Of a stretch of DNA of 64,000 nt, positions 26,890-35,216 are shown in pieces (positions within the stretch are counted from its first letter, which is position 1; each line of letters opens with the position of its first letter). The stretch comes from Olleya aquimaris (GTDB taxonomy: Bacteria; Bacteroidota; Bacteroidia; Flavobacteriales; Flavobacteriaceae), in assembly GCF_003259525.1 (NCBI RefSeq), contig NZ_QLLO01000002.1, positions 186,001 to 250,000 on the forward strand, given 5' to 3'. The notes below the pieces were generated by a model, which saw nothing but the letters and a program-made list of their open reading frames with translations, made no database searches and had not been told where the DNA came from. The position numbers and the translations under genes are program-made.

Positions 26890-27690
26890 ATGAAGCAAAT
26901 TATAGTGTGTGTACTGGTAGTATTTAGTCTTTTAAGTACGTCATGTATTACAAATAAAGACGTGGTTTATCTTCAAGATAAAGGAACTATTGTAGATGAC
27001 TCACTTCAAATCCAAGCTTTAGCAACGCCTTATCGAGTTCAGGTTAATGATATTTTGAGTATAAGTATCAAGTCAACAGATTCTGAGCTTAAAGGTTTGC
27101 TAGAAATTTTTCAGCCTACAAATCAGACTTCTGGAGGTGGAAATGCTCAAAGCTTATATTTTAGTGGTTTTACGGTTGATTTACATGGTAATATTGAGTT
27201 TCCAATATTAGATAAAGTTAACGTTTTAGGGTTTACTACAGATGAAATCGAAGATAAAGTTAAAGAGGCTCTATTGGAAAAATATTTAAAAGATGTTTCT
27301 AAAATATTTGTGACAGTTAAACTAGCTGGATTACGTTACACGATTACTGGTGAGGTGTCTGGTGGAGGTGTTAAGACATTATTTCAAGACCGTGTTAACA
27401 TTATTGAAGCCTTAGCCAATGGTGGTGATATATTACCCACAGGAGACAGAAAGGATATTATGGTAATAAGACAATATCCTAATGGTCAAAAAATTCATCA
27501 TATAGATTTAACAGATATTGCTGCAATGAAATCACCTTACTATTTCATACAACCAAATGATATCATTTTAGTCAAGCCACTTAAGCGTAAAGCTTTAGGT
27601 GCTGGGCAAACAGCGACGCAAACCTTTACGACTATAGCTAGTATTTTTTCGGTTTTGGTATCCACTTATTTTTTAGCTAGAAATCTATAA
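26890..27690 (+). CDS. Polysaccharide biosynthesis/export outer-membrane lipoprotein (Wza-like)
   Basis: The chosen start gives 266 aa beginning MKQIIVCVLVVFSLLSTSC, a lipoprotein signal with lipobox LSTSC. The frame is open upstream to 26776, but the extra 38 residues are not signal-like. The Poly_export domain (about 45-140; YRVQVNDILSISI, VDLHGNIEFPILDKV) is followed by a SLBB-like domain (YTITGEVSGGGV, IIEALANGGDI). A C-terminal hydrophobic segment (TTIASIFSVLVSTYFLA) could be the outer-membrane helix. Wza-like proteins form the outer-membrane polysaccharide exit channel. It is the first gene of the locus, 9 nt before the wzc-like gene. Confidence 0.88.
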   Translation: MKQIIVCVLVVFSLLSTSCITNKDVVYLQDKGTIVDDSLQIQALATPYRVQVNDILSISIKSTDSELKGLLEIFQPTNQTSGGGNAQSLYFSGFTVDLHGNIEFPILDKVNVLGFTTDEIEDKVKEALLEKYLKDVSKIFVTVKLAGLRYTITGEVSGGGVKTLFQDRVNIIEALANGGDILPTGDRKDIMVIRQYPNGQKIHHIDLTDIAAMKSPYYFIQPNDIILVKPLKRKALGAGQTATQTFTTIASIFSVLVSTYFLARNL

Positions 27691-27699
27691 TTAGTTATT

Positions 27700-30156
27700 A
27701 TGAATGAAGAATTTGATGTTTTAGACTCTGGTCCTGTATTTGATATTAAGGCGTTTTTATTTAAAGCGCTTAGTTATTGGAAGTTGTTTATTATATGTGT
27801 TGGAATAGGTGTGTTTATCGTTTATCAACAAAATATAAGAAAGCAACAATCGTACAGATTAAGTACTAAAATATCTATCGAAGACGATAAAAACCCCTTG
27901 TTTACCTCTAACACTAATCTAACCTTTAATTATGGTGGTGTGTCTGGAAAAGTGCAGACAGTAATGAATACCCTACAATCTAGAAGTTTACACGAGCAAG
28001 TTGTAGATAGTCTTCAATTTTATATTAATTATCTCAAACAATCGCGTTTTAGAAAAGACGATATTTATAAAGCAGCACCATTTAGGTTTAATCCTAGTTT
28101 TGATGACTATCAAATATTAAATACACCAATAAAAGTAACTTTTAAAAATCAAGAGACCTTCACTTTAGAATTTGATTTTAAAGGTTTAGCAGTATCCGCA
28201 CAAAATTATGATGATTATTCAGTTAAAAATTTTGATGTAACACAAGGTGTATTTAGTAGAGAATATAAAGTAGGAGCGCTTATTGATTTGCCATATTTAA
28301 ATGGAACTTTAAATGTTGTTGAAGACAGAAATATAAAGCCAGGAGATACTTATTTTTTGCAATTTCAATCATTTGATGCTGTAGTAGCCTCTTATCGTTT
28401 TAGGTTAAGTGTAAGTAATCCACGTAATTCGGCTATTTTATTGCTGAGTATGGTAGATAATAACACAAAAAAAATAGAAGATTATTTAAATAAAACAGTT
28501 GAGGTTTTAACTAAAGAACAGCTAGACAGAAAAAATCAATTTGTAACAAATACCATAAATTTCATTGATAGTCAGATTAACAGAGTTAAATCTGATATGG
28601 AAGATAACTCAGACCAGTTAAATGATTACCGCTCCAAAAACGGGATTTTTGACTTGGGACAAGAAAGCATAGCTATTACCCAAAAAATATCAACTTTAGA
28701 GTTAGAAAGAGATAATCTTTATGATAAAAAAGATTACTACAATAGATTAAAAAATTATTTACTTACAAGTACAAGTTTTACAGAATTACCTGCACCATCA
28801 ACAGCAGGAATAGATGAGACAAACATATTAAATAACATATCAAAAATTAATTCGCTATCTGTACAAAAAGCGAAATATGAAGAAACTGTTAAATCTAATA
28901 CTACAATATTTAAAGATTTAAACCAGCAAATAAATGGTTTAAAATCTGTATTGTTAGAAAATATAAGTGCAGCTCTAAATGGTTTAGATAGAGAATTGAA
29001 ACGTGTAAATTCAAAAATTGGAGTCGCTAAAGGTGAATTTAAAAAAATGCCAAAAGACCAACAGTTTTTAATGGATATTCAACGTCAATATTTATTAAAC
29101 GAAAAAACATATACCATGTTCTTGTCTAAACGTGGTGAAGCCGATATTATTAAAGCAGCCACAGTTTCGGATATTCTTTTAATTGATCCAGCAAAAAACA
29201 CTGGTGCTCAACCAATAGATTTAAAGTTAAGTTCTAGATATATGTTTGCTATTTTTGGTGGGATTTTACCTCCATTATTATTAGCCTTTTTAGTTACATT
29301 TTTTGATACCAGAATACATAATCCTCAAAATCTAGAAAGCTTGAGTTCTATACCATTGTTGGGTGTTGTTGGTAAAAATACATTAGATAATAATTTAGTG
29401 GTACACCGTAAACCAAAATCTTCTGTAGCAGAAGCGTTTAGGGCAATTAGATCTAGTTTGCAGTACATGTATAAACAACATGATTTGGATAGCACTAAAA
29501 CGGTTATGGTCACCTCTTCAGTTAGTGGTGAAGGAAAAACGTTTTGCTCTATTAATATTGCAACCGTTTTTGCCTTGAGTGGTAAAAAAACAGTATTAGT
29601 AGGTTTAGATTTGCGTAAGCCTAAAATCTTTGGTGATTTTGAAATCCAAAATGATATTGGTGCAGTTAACTACTTAATAGGCCAAAAAAACTTAGACGAG
29701 GTCACGCAACAAACTAAAGTTCAAAATTTAGAGGTGATTACCTCAGGTCCCATACCACCCAATCCATCAGAATTATTGATAAGTGAAAAGATGCATGAGT
29801 TAATGCAGTTATTAAAAGAAAAATACGACTACATCATACTAGATACACCTCCAATAGGTTTAGTTGCAGATGCTATAGAACTAGTACAGTATGCAGATGC
29901 ATCATTATATGTGGTAAGACAAGACTACACTAAAAAAGAAATGCTTAATTTAATTAACGATAAGCATAAAAAAGGTGAGGTTAAAAATATAAGTTTATTA
30001 TATAACGGGTTTAATCAAAAAGGTAAATATGGGTACGGTTACGGTTACGGTTACGGTTATGGTTATGGTAATTATGCTAATGGATACCATGAAAACGAGA
30101 CTAAGAAAGTTTCAGTCTTAAAGCGTATTTTATCTTTTTTTAATCCTTTAAAGTAA
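27700..30156 (+). CDS. Polysaccharide co-polymerase / tyrosine autokinase (Wzc-like)
   Basis: This 818-aa protein has a Wzz/GNVR periplasmic part between two membrane helices (about 28-45 and 514-535), with long coiled-coil segments at about 270-470. A cytoplasmic BY-kinase follows, with Walker A VSGEGKT (608-614), Walker A' VLVGLDLRKPK (about 633-643) and Walker B YIILDTPP (about 711-718). The C-terminus carries a tyrosine cluster of alternating Gly-Tyr (about 777-792), the autophosphorylation tail that controls chain length and export in Wzc. The GY stretch is encoded by a near-perfect hexanucleotide repeat at 30031-30069. Confidence 0.93.
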   Translation: MNEEFDVLDSGPVFDIKAFLFKALSYWKLFIICVGIGVFIVYQQNIRKQQSYRLSTKISIEDDKNPLFTSNTNLTFNYGGVSGKVQTVMNTLQSRSLHEQVVDSLQFYINYLKQSRFRKDDIYKAAPFRFNPSFDDYQILNTPIKVTFKNQETFTLEFDFKGLAVSAQNYDDYSVKNFDVTQGVFSREYKVGALIDLPYLNGTLNVVEDRNIKPGDTYFLQFQSFDAVVASYRFRLSVSNPRNSAILLLSMVDNNTKKIEDYLNKTVEVLTKEQLDRKNQFVTNTINFIDSQINRVKSDMEDNSDQLNDYRSKNGIFDLGQESIAITQKISTLELERDNLYDKKDYYNRLKNYLLTSTSFTELPAPSTAGIDETNILNNISKINSLSVQKAKYEETVKSNTTIFKDLNQQINGLKSVLLENISAALNGLDRELKRVNSKIGVAKGEFKKMPKDQQFLMDIQRQYLLNEKTYTMFLSKRGEADIIKAATVSDILLIDPAKNTGAQPIDLKLSSRYMFAIFGGILPPLLLAFLVTFFDTRIHNPQNLESLSSIPLLGVVGKNTLDNNLVVHRKPKSSVAEAFRAIRSSLQYMYKQHDLDSTKTVMVTSSVSGEGKTFCSINIATVFALSGKKTVLVGLDLRKPKIFGDFEIQNDIGAVNYLIGQKNLDEVTQQTKVQNLEVITSGPIPPNPSELLISEKMHELMQLLKEKYDYIILDTPPIGLVADAIELVQYADASLYVVRQDYTKKEMLNLINDKHKKGEVKNISLLYNGFNQKGKYGYGYGYGYGYGYGNYANGYHENETKKVSVLKRILSFFNPLK
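30031..30069 (+). repeat. Hexanucleotide repeat (GGTTAC/GGTTAT) in the kinase tyrosine tail
   Basis: Six in-frame GGN-TAY units follow each other (GGGTAC, three GGTTAC, two GGTTAT) and then GGTAAT. Gain or loss of a unit would keep the reading frame but change the number of tyrosines. Confidence 0.85.
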
Positions 30157-30160
30157 CATT

Positions 30161-31039
30161 TTGAATACTAAAAATAATAGTTCAGATTGGTTATATACCA
30201 TATCACCAAAAAGGAAGCTTATAGATCTAAATTTTAAAGAGATTTGGCGCTATCGAGATTTGCTTTTATTATTTGTAAAACGTAATGTTATTACACTTTA
30301 TAAGCAAACCATTTTAGGTCCTTTGTGGTATTTTATCCAACCTTTGTTTACAACTCTTACGTTTACTTTAATTTTTAATAACTTGGCTAATATCCCAACA
30401 GGTAATGGGATTCCTGCCTTTTTATTTAATTTAGCAGGTTTAAGTTGTTGGAATTATTTTAGTAGTTGTTTAACTGGTACAAGTAATACCTTTAAAGCCA
30501 ATCAAGGCTTATTTGGTAAGGTATACTTTCCTCGTGTTATTGTGCCTTTATCTGTAGTAATTACCAATTTGGTCAATTTTGGAATCCGAATGTTGGTATT
30601 TATTAGTTTCTATGTTTATTTTAAGTTGTTTACAGAAAGTGCAAGCCAAGCTTTGCCTACCGCTTCTGTAGTTTTATTACCAGTATTAATATTTTTAATG
30701 GCACTTTTTGGTTTAGGTTTTGGGATGATTATTTCATCATTTACAACCAAGTATCGTGATTTAACTTATTTGGTTGGTTTTGGTGTACAATTATTAATGT
30801 ATGGGTCTGCGGTAATGTATCCTTTATCCTATTTTAAAGAAAAACTACCAGAATATTCATGGTTAGTAGAGTATAACCCAATGACCACGTTTATAGAATT
30901 ATTTAGACATATGACATTAGGGACAGAACAGTTTTCATTAGCCTCATTTTTATATGCAGGAACAGTAAGTATTGTTTTCTTTTTAATAGGGCTAATTGTG
31001 TTTAACAGAACAGAAAAATCGTTTATAGACACCGTTTAG
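30161..31039 (+). CDS. ABC transporter permease for polysaccharide export (Wzm-like)
   Basis: This 292-aa ABC-2 type permease has a cytoplasmic N-terminus (EIWRYRDLLLLFVKRNVITL), the signature TILGPLWYFIQPL (about 50-62), and six hydrophobic helices. It closely resembles Wzm/RfbA O-antigen exporters. The start is TTG at 30161; no ATG or GTG in the frame would keep the conserved N-terminus. It is 1 nt away from the ATPase gene. With Wzt it would move lipid-linked polysaccharide across the inner membrane. Confidence 0.9.
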   Translation: MNTKNNSSDWLYTISPKRKLIDLNFKEIWRYRDLLLLFVKRNVITLYKQTILGPLWYFIQPLFTTLTFTLIFNNLANIPTGNGIPAFLFNLAGLSCWNYFSSCLTGTSNTFKANQGLFGKVYFPRVIVPLSVVITNLVNFGIRMLVFISFYVYFKLFTESASQALPTASVVLLPVLIFLMALFGLGFGMIISSFTTKYRDLTYLVGFGVQLLMYGSAVMYPLSYFKEKLPEYSWLVEYNPMTTFIELFRHMTLGTEQFSLASFLYAGTVSIVFFLIGLIVFNRTEKSFIDTV

Positions 31040-31040
31040 T

Positions 31041-32285
31041 ATGAAAAAAAAAGACATCATATTAAAAGCCGAAAACATTTCTAAACAATACCGTTTAGGG
31101 TTGGTAGGTACTGGAACTATTAAAGACGATTTAAAGCGTTGGTGGTTTAAAATTAGAGGTAAAGACGATCCTTTTTTAACAGTTGGAGAAAGTAATGACC
31201 GAAGTACTAAAGCAGAGTCCGATTATGTTTGGGCTTTAGAGGATATTAATTTTGAAGTTCAACGTGGTGAAGTATTAGGGATTATAGGTAAAAACGGAGC
31301 AGGTAAATCTACGTTATTAAAAATTTTATCTAAAGTCACTAGTCCTACAACAGGAGAAATAAAAACTAAAGGGCGAATAGCCTCTTTATTAGAAGTTGGG
31401 ACAGGCTTTCATGGCGAGATGACAGGTCGAGAAAATGTGTACTTAAATGGCGCTATTTTAGGAATGACTAAAAAGGAAATCAGTTCTAAAATTGATGAGA
31501 TAATTGCTTTTTCTGGTTGCGAGCGTTACATAGATACACCTGTTAAGCGTTATAGTTCTGGGATGACCGTACGTTTGGCTTTTGCAGTTGCTGCTTTTTT
31601 AGAACCAGAGATATTAGTAGTGGATGAGGTACTTGCAGTAGGAGATGCCGAATTCCAGAAAAAAGCTATAGGTAAGATGCAAGACATCTCTAGAGGGGAA
31701 GGTCGTACAGTCTTGTTTGTGAGTCATAATATGGCAGCTGTTAGAAGTTTGTGTACTAGAGGTCTTTTATTAGAAAATGGAAAGAACGTTTTTGAAAGTG
31801 AAGATATTAATCTTTGTATATCTGAATATTTAAAAAATGAACCTCATTCTAATTTGACAACTAAATATCTTAATGAAGACAAAAAATTTGGTATAACAAG
31901 TATTAAATTAACAAGTAACACTAATGTTTTTGATGTAAATGATGAAATTTGCTTTGATTTAAAACTAAGCCAATCTATTGTTGATGAGTATATTTGTGCT
32001 TTTTATGTCAGAGATGAATTAGGAGAAGTTTTGTTTTTTAGTGAATCTACAGATGAAAAACTTGTAATTACCAAAGATGATAATAATTTAAAATTTCTTT
32101 TTAATGCTCAATATTTACTTGTAGGATTTTATAAAATTACTTTTGGTATAAAATCTAAAAGTGGAAATTTAGTAGATGTTGTAAAAGATGAAATTACTAT
32201 TAATATTGTCGATACTTATAGAACACGTAGTAAAAGACCTGGAAAAATTATATTACCAACAATATGGAAAAAAGTCAAGAGTTAA
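31041..32285 (+). CDS. ABC transporter ATPase for polysaccharide export (Wzt-like) with C-terminal recognition domain
   Basis: This 414-aa protein has an N-terminal ATPase (about 1-260) with Walker A GKNGAGKST (83-91), the tyrosine-finger type segment LLEVGTGFHGEMTGRENVYL, signature SSGM (172-175) and Walker B ILVVDE (191-196). The C-terminal about 130 residues (282-395) are beta-rich (FGITSIKL, FYVRDELGEVLF, GFYKITFGI), as in the carbohydrate-binding domain of E. coli O8/O9a Wzt, which recognises the capped non-reducing end. The last 22 nt overlap the next gene, a candidate end-modifying enzyme. Confidence 0.92.
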   Translation: MKKKDIILKAENISKQYRLGLVGTGTIKDDLKRWWFKIRGKDDPFLTVGESNDRSTKAESDYVWALEDINFEVQRGEVLGIIGKNGAGKSTLLKILSKVTSPTTGEIKTKGRIASLLEVGTGFHGEMTGRENVYLNGAILGMTKKEISSKIDEIIAFSGCERYIDTPVKRYSSGMTVRLAFAVAAFLEPEILVVDEVLAVGDAEFQKKAIGKMQDISRGEGRTVLFVSHNMAAVRSLCTRGLLLENGKNVFESEDINLCISEYLKNEPHSNLTTKYLNEDKKFGITSIKLTSNTNVFDVNDEICFDLKLSQSIVDEYICAFYVRDELGEVLFFSESTDEKLVITKDDNNLKFLFNAQYLLVGFYKITFGIKSKSGNLVDVVKDEITINIVDTYRTRSKRPGKIILPTIWKKVKS

Positions 32286-34339
32286 AAACTATAAACAGTA
32301 AAGTGGGATGTTTTTTATGTAAAAACACTTCCTTCGTTCTTATTTCAGAACTTGACAGAAATGATGACCTTCTAAATAATTTTTCATGTAAGCACTGTGG
32401 GTTTATCATGGTATTGCCTAGGCCTAATTTAACAACACACAATGATTTGTATTCTTTGGGAGGTTTTTCTACTGAAGCAAGAGGAGGTAATAAGCCAAAT
32501 ATTGCTAAAATAAAAAGATCAGAAGAAATCGCTTGGTTAAATTTTAAAAGATTACAAACTGTTTTAGGGATTGAGACTTTATATAAATTCAAAGATTCTC
32601 TTGAAATTGGATGTGGTGTAGGTAGTTATTTAAGATTGTTAAGCGTTCTTGGCCAAGATGTTATTGGTATCGAGCCAGATTCAAATTTTTCTAAATATGG
32701 CAATGAAAATTATAAAATTCAAATAGAAAATACATTTTTAGAAAATTTTAAAACAAAAAAAACTTTTGATTTAATTTCTTCATTTCACGTTATAGAACAT
32801 GTCGAAAATCCGAAATATTTTGTTGAACGATGCTATGAACTATTAAATCAAGATGGAATTCTTTATTTAGAGTGTCCATCTATAGATAATTTGTATGGTG
32901 ATAATGAAAAATTCTTTTTTTGGAAACCTCATATAAATTCATTTAGTGATATTACTTTACGATATTTACTAGAGTCAAGTAATTTTGAAGTAATAGATTT
33001 AAAACATCATCGTGGATTTGTAAATGTTGTTGCTAAAAAAAGAACTCAACTATATACTCCTGATTTACAATTAGATAGTTACAAAAGAATTATTGAGTTA
33101 ATTGATATTAAAAAAAATGGAATTAGACCTATTTATAAGAATCAAAATAAAAATTTTAAATACAAATTATATAGTTTAAAAAAACAAACTGAAAGAAAAA
33201 TAAGAAAACTAAAAGAAATACTTAAAAAGAAAGAAGAAGAAAAGCAATTAAAGAAAGCTAAATATAGAATTGCACATCTAGGATTTCATAACTCTTATAA
33301 TACTGGAGATATTGCACTTTTTAATGCAGTAAGAAAACAATATGAACATTATTTAGGAAATGTACATTTTGAATTATTTGATTTACACAAAGAAGTAACA
33401 TTAGACCTTATTGATAGACTAAATGATTTTGATGGTATTATAGTTGGAGGAGGTGGATTATTTTTAAAGGACACAAATGAAAATAATATTTCAGGCTGGC
33501 AATGGGCAATCCCTGCAGAGTATTATATTAAAATAAAAGCACCATTATTTATCCATGCTGTAGGATACAATAAGTTTAGAGGTCAGGATGATTTTATCAA
33601 TAAATTTTCTGAAAATCTAAATATGTTGGTAGAAAAATCTTCTTTTTTTGGATTGAGAAATTCTGGTTCCATACAAAATATTTCATCATATTTAGATGTT
33701 GAATTAAAGAAAAAAATATCTTTTCAGCCTTGTCCAACCACGATTTTAGATGAATTATATGCTCCTAAAGCTAAAGTAAAACAAGCCAACAGAAAAAAAC
33801 GCATAGGAATAAATATTGCATTTGACAGACATAATTTGAGGTATGGCAATCAAAGTGAAGAGAACAAGATTATGTCAAGGCTTTGTCAAGTTATTAAAGC
33901 CTTACAAAAGCAAGATTATGAAGTAGTATATATTATTCATGTACCACGTGACGAAGAATTCATGCTATGGGTTTTACAATATAATATTAACATGCCAATT
34001 GAAAACTTAGTTGGGCTAAGTATTGATGATATTATTAAAAAGTACAAGACTTTTGATTTAATCATTGGTACAAGAGGGCATGCTCAAATGATACCTTTTG
34101 GATTAGATATTAGTATAATTAGCCTTATCAGTCACGAAAAGTTAAAATATTTTTTAAATGATATTAAAATGCCTGAAAGAGGAGTTGAGATTAGTTCAAA
34201 TAATTTAATTTCTGAATTATTAGATAAAGTAAAAATTTTCATAGACGACTCTGATTATTCAGATGCTAAGGATAATTTTTTAAAATGCACTTCAGATAAT
34301 TTTTCAACAATTAAGAAAACCTTAGATGGTAAATTATAA
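32264..34339 (+). CDS. Methyltransferase / polysaccharide pyruvyl transferase fusion with Lys/Glu-rich linker
   Basis: This 691-aa protein has two enzymes. The N-terminal half has a zinc-ribbon-like Cys set (C16, C19, C42, C45) and a class I methyltransferase core: EIGCGVG (114-120), then FHVIEHVENP (174-183), as in sugar methyltransferases. A highly charged helical segment (about 297-334, SLKKQTERKIRKLKEILKKK) links to a pyruvyl-transferase domain (335-660; GFHNSYNTGD 340-349, GIIVGGGGLF 391-400, GTRGHAQMIPFGL 602-614) of the CsaB/WcaK type. It starts inside the end of wzt. Inference: it caps or decorates the glycan recognised by Wzt. Alternative: internal modification of repeat units. Confidence 0.88.
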   Translation: MEKSQELKTINSKVGCFLCKNTSFVLISELDRNDDLLNNFSCKHCGFIMVLPRPNLTTHNDLYSLGGFSTEARGGNKPNIAKIKRSEEIAWLNFKRLQTVLGIETLYKFKDSLEIGCGVGSYLRLLSVLGQDVIGIEPDSNFSKYGNENYKIQIENTFLENFKTKKTFDLISSFHVIEHVENPKYFVERCYELLNQDGILYLECPSIDNLYGDNEKFFFWKPHINSFSDITLRYLLESSNFEVIDLKHHRGFVNVVAKKRTQLYTPDLQLDSYKRIIELIDIKKNGIRPIYKNQNKNFKYKLYSLKKQTERKIRKLKEILKKKEEEKQLKKAKYRIAHLGFHNSYNTGDIALFNAVRKQYEHYLGNVHFELFDLHKEVTLDLIDRLNDFDGIIVGGGGLFLKDTNENNISGWQWAIPAEYYIKIKAPLFIHAVGYNKFRGQDDFINKFSENLNMLVEKSSFFGLRNSGSIQNISSYLDVELKKKISFQPCPTTILDELYAPKAKVKQANRKKRIGINIAFDRHNLRYGNQSEENKIMSRLCQVIKALQKQDYEVVYIIHVPRDEEFMLWVLQYNINMPIENLVGLSIDDIIKKYKTFDLIIGTRGHAQMIPFGLDISIISLISHEKLKYFLNDIKMPERGVEISSNNLISELLDKVKIFIDDSDYSDAKDNFLKCTSDNFSTIKKTLDGKL

Positions 34340-35216
34340 TCCTAAAGAATGGGTAGTTGTTTTGGGTTCTGGATATAGCATAAACAATCTTCCAGAAAGT
34401 TTAATTAGCTGGATAAATCAAACTAAAGCTAGAATTGCCATAAATAAATTTGGATATTTTTTTGATTTGACTAAAGTGAAACCCAACAAGCTATATTTTC
34501 ATGATTGTAATGATGAAACTGCAGAATTTTTTCTTAGACAATCAATTGAGAAAACTTCTAAATTAGATGACATTTCTTACTATTTAAGTAGTGAAATAGA
34601 ACAATACGTTTGTCATGAAAAACTTAAATATTTAAGTAAAATAACTAGATTTAGGTCAATTCACTTTTTAGTTTCAATATTAAGAAAATTATATAAGCCA
34701 TTTTTTAAAAATAGTTTTAATAGAATAAGAGAAGATATTGAGTTAAAAAACTCTTTCAAACCAATTTTTATTAAAAAGAAAAATAAAACAAAATTTATAA
34801 GAATTGAGAGTCTTTTTTCAGAAAATAATATTTGGGGAAATAGTTTCAACGATTCATTATATCATTTTAGAGGAAGCCTTACTACCGTTTTTAATGTGAT
34901 TTCTATAGATTATCCAAAAACGAATATATTAATGTTAGGTGTCGATCTGAATGATAATAGATATTTCTTTGATAGAGAGTTAGATGATTTGAAAAAAAAA
35001 CATAAAGTGGGAGAAGATTGGACCACCAACTATATGAAAAATTCAGGAAAACATTTCAGCGCAGTTGAAATGAAAGGAGTTAGTATTTTTGATGCAATTA
35101 ATTATTGTGTAAGTAACTTAGCATCTACAGGTAATATTTTATATGCTTTTCCTAGTGAAAATGCAAGTATTTTTAAATCTGGAATAAAAGAGTTTAAAAT
35201 CAAAAGCCAAAAGTAA
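34326..35216 (+). CDS. Putative glycosyltransferase resembling GT42 sialyltransferases
   Basis: This 296-aa protein has no obvious signal or membrane helix. Features in order parallel Campylobacter CstII-type enzymes: a Rossmann nucleotide loop VVLGSGYSINNLP (10-22, compare GNGPSL), then INKFGYFF, then FRGSLTTVFNVI (about 181-192), followed by ILMLGVDLNDNRYFFD, and GKHFSAVEMKG with a His near residue 243 before the C-terminal YAFPSENA. This similarity is judged by eye and is weak. The locus contains CMP-nonulosonate genes, which fits. It overlaps both neighbours by a few bases. The DNA looks especially AT-rich. Confidence 0.55.
   Translation: MVNYNPKEWVVVLGSGYSINNLPESLISWINQTKARIAINKFGYFFDLTKVKPNKLYFHDCNDETAEFFLRQSIEKTSKLDDISYYLSSEIEQYVCHEKLKYLSKITRFRSIHFLVSILRKLYKPFFKNSFNRIREDIELKNSFKPIFIKKKNKTKFIRIESLFSENNIWGNSFNDSLYHFRGSLTTVFNVISIDYPKTNILMLGVDLNDNRYFFDRELDDLKKKHKVGEDWTTNYMKNSGKHFSAVEMKGVSIFDAINYCVSNLASTGNILYAFPSENASIFKSGIKEFKIKSQK

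Noticed and set aside
30031-30069. Tandem hexamer considered as a CRISPR or satellite array
   Set aside because: There are no spacers and it is in-frame coding repeat within the kinase tail.
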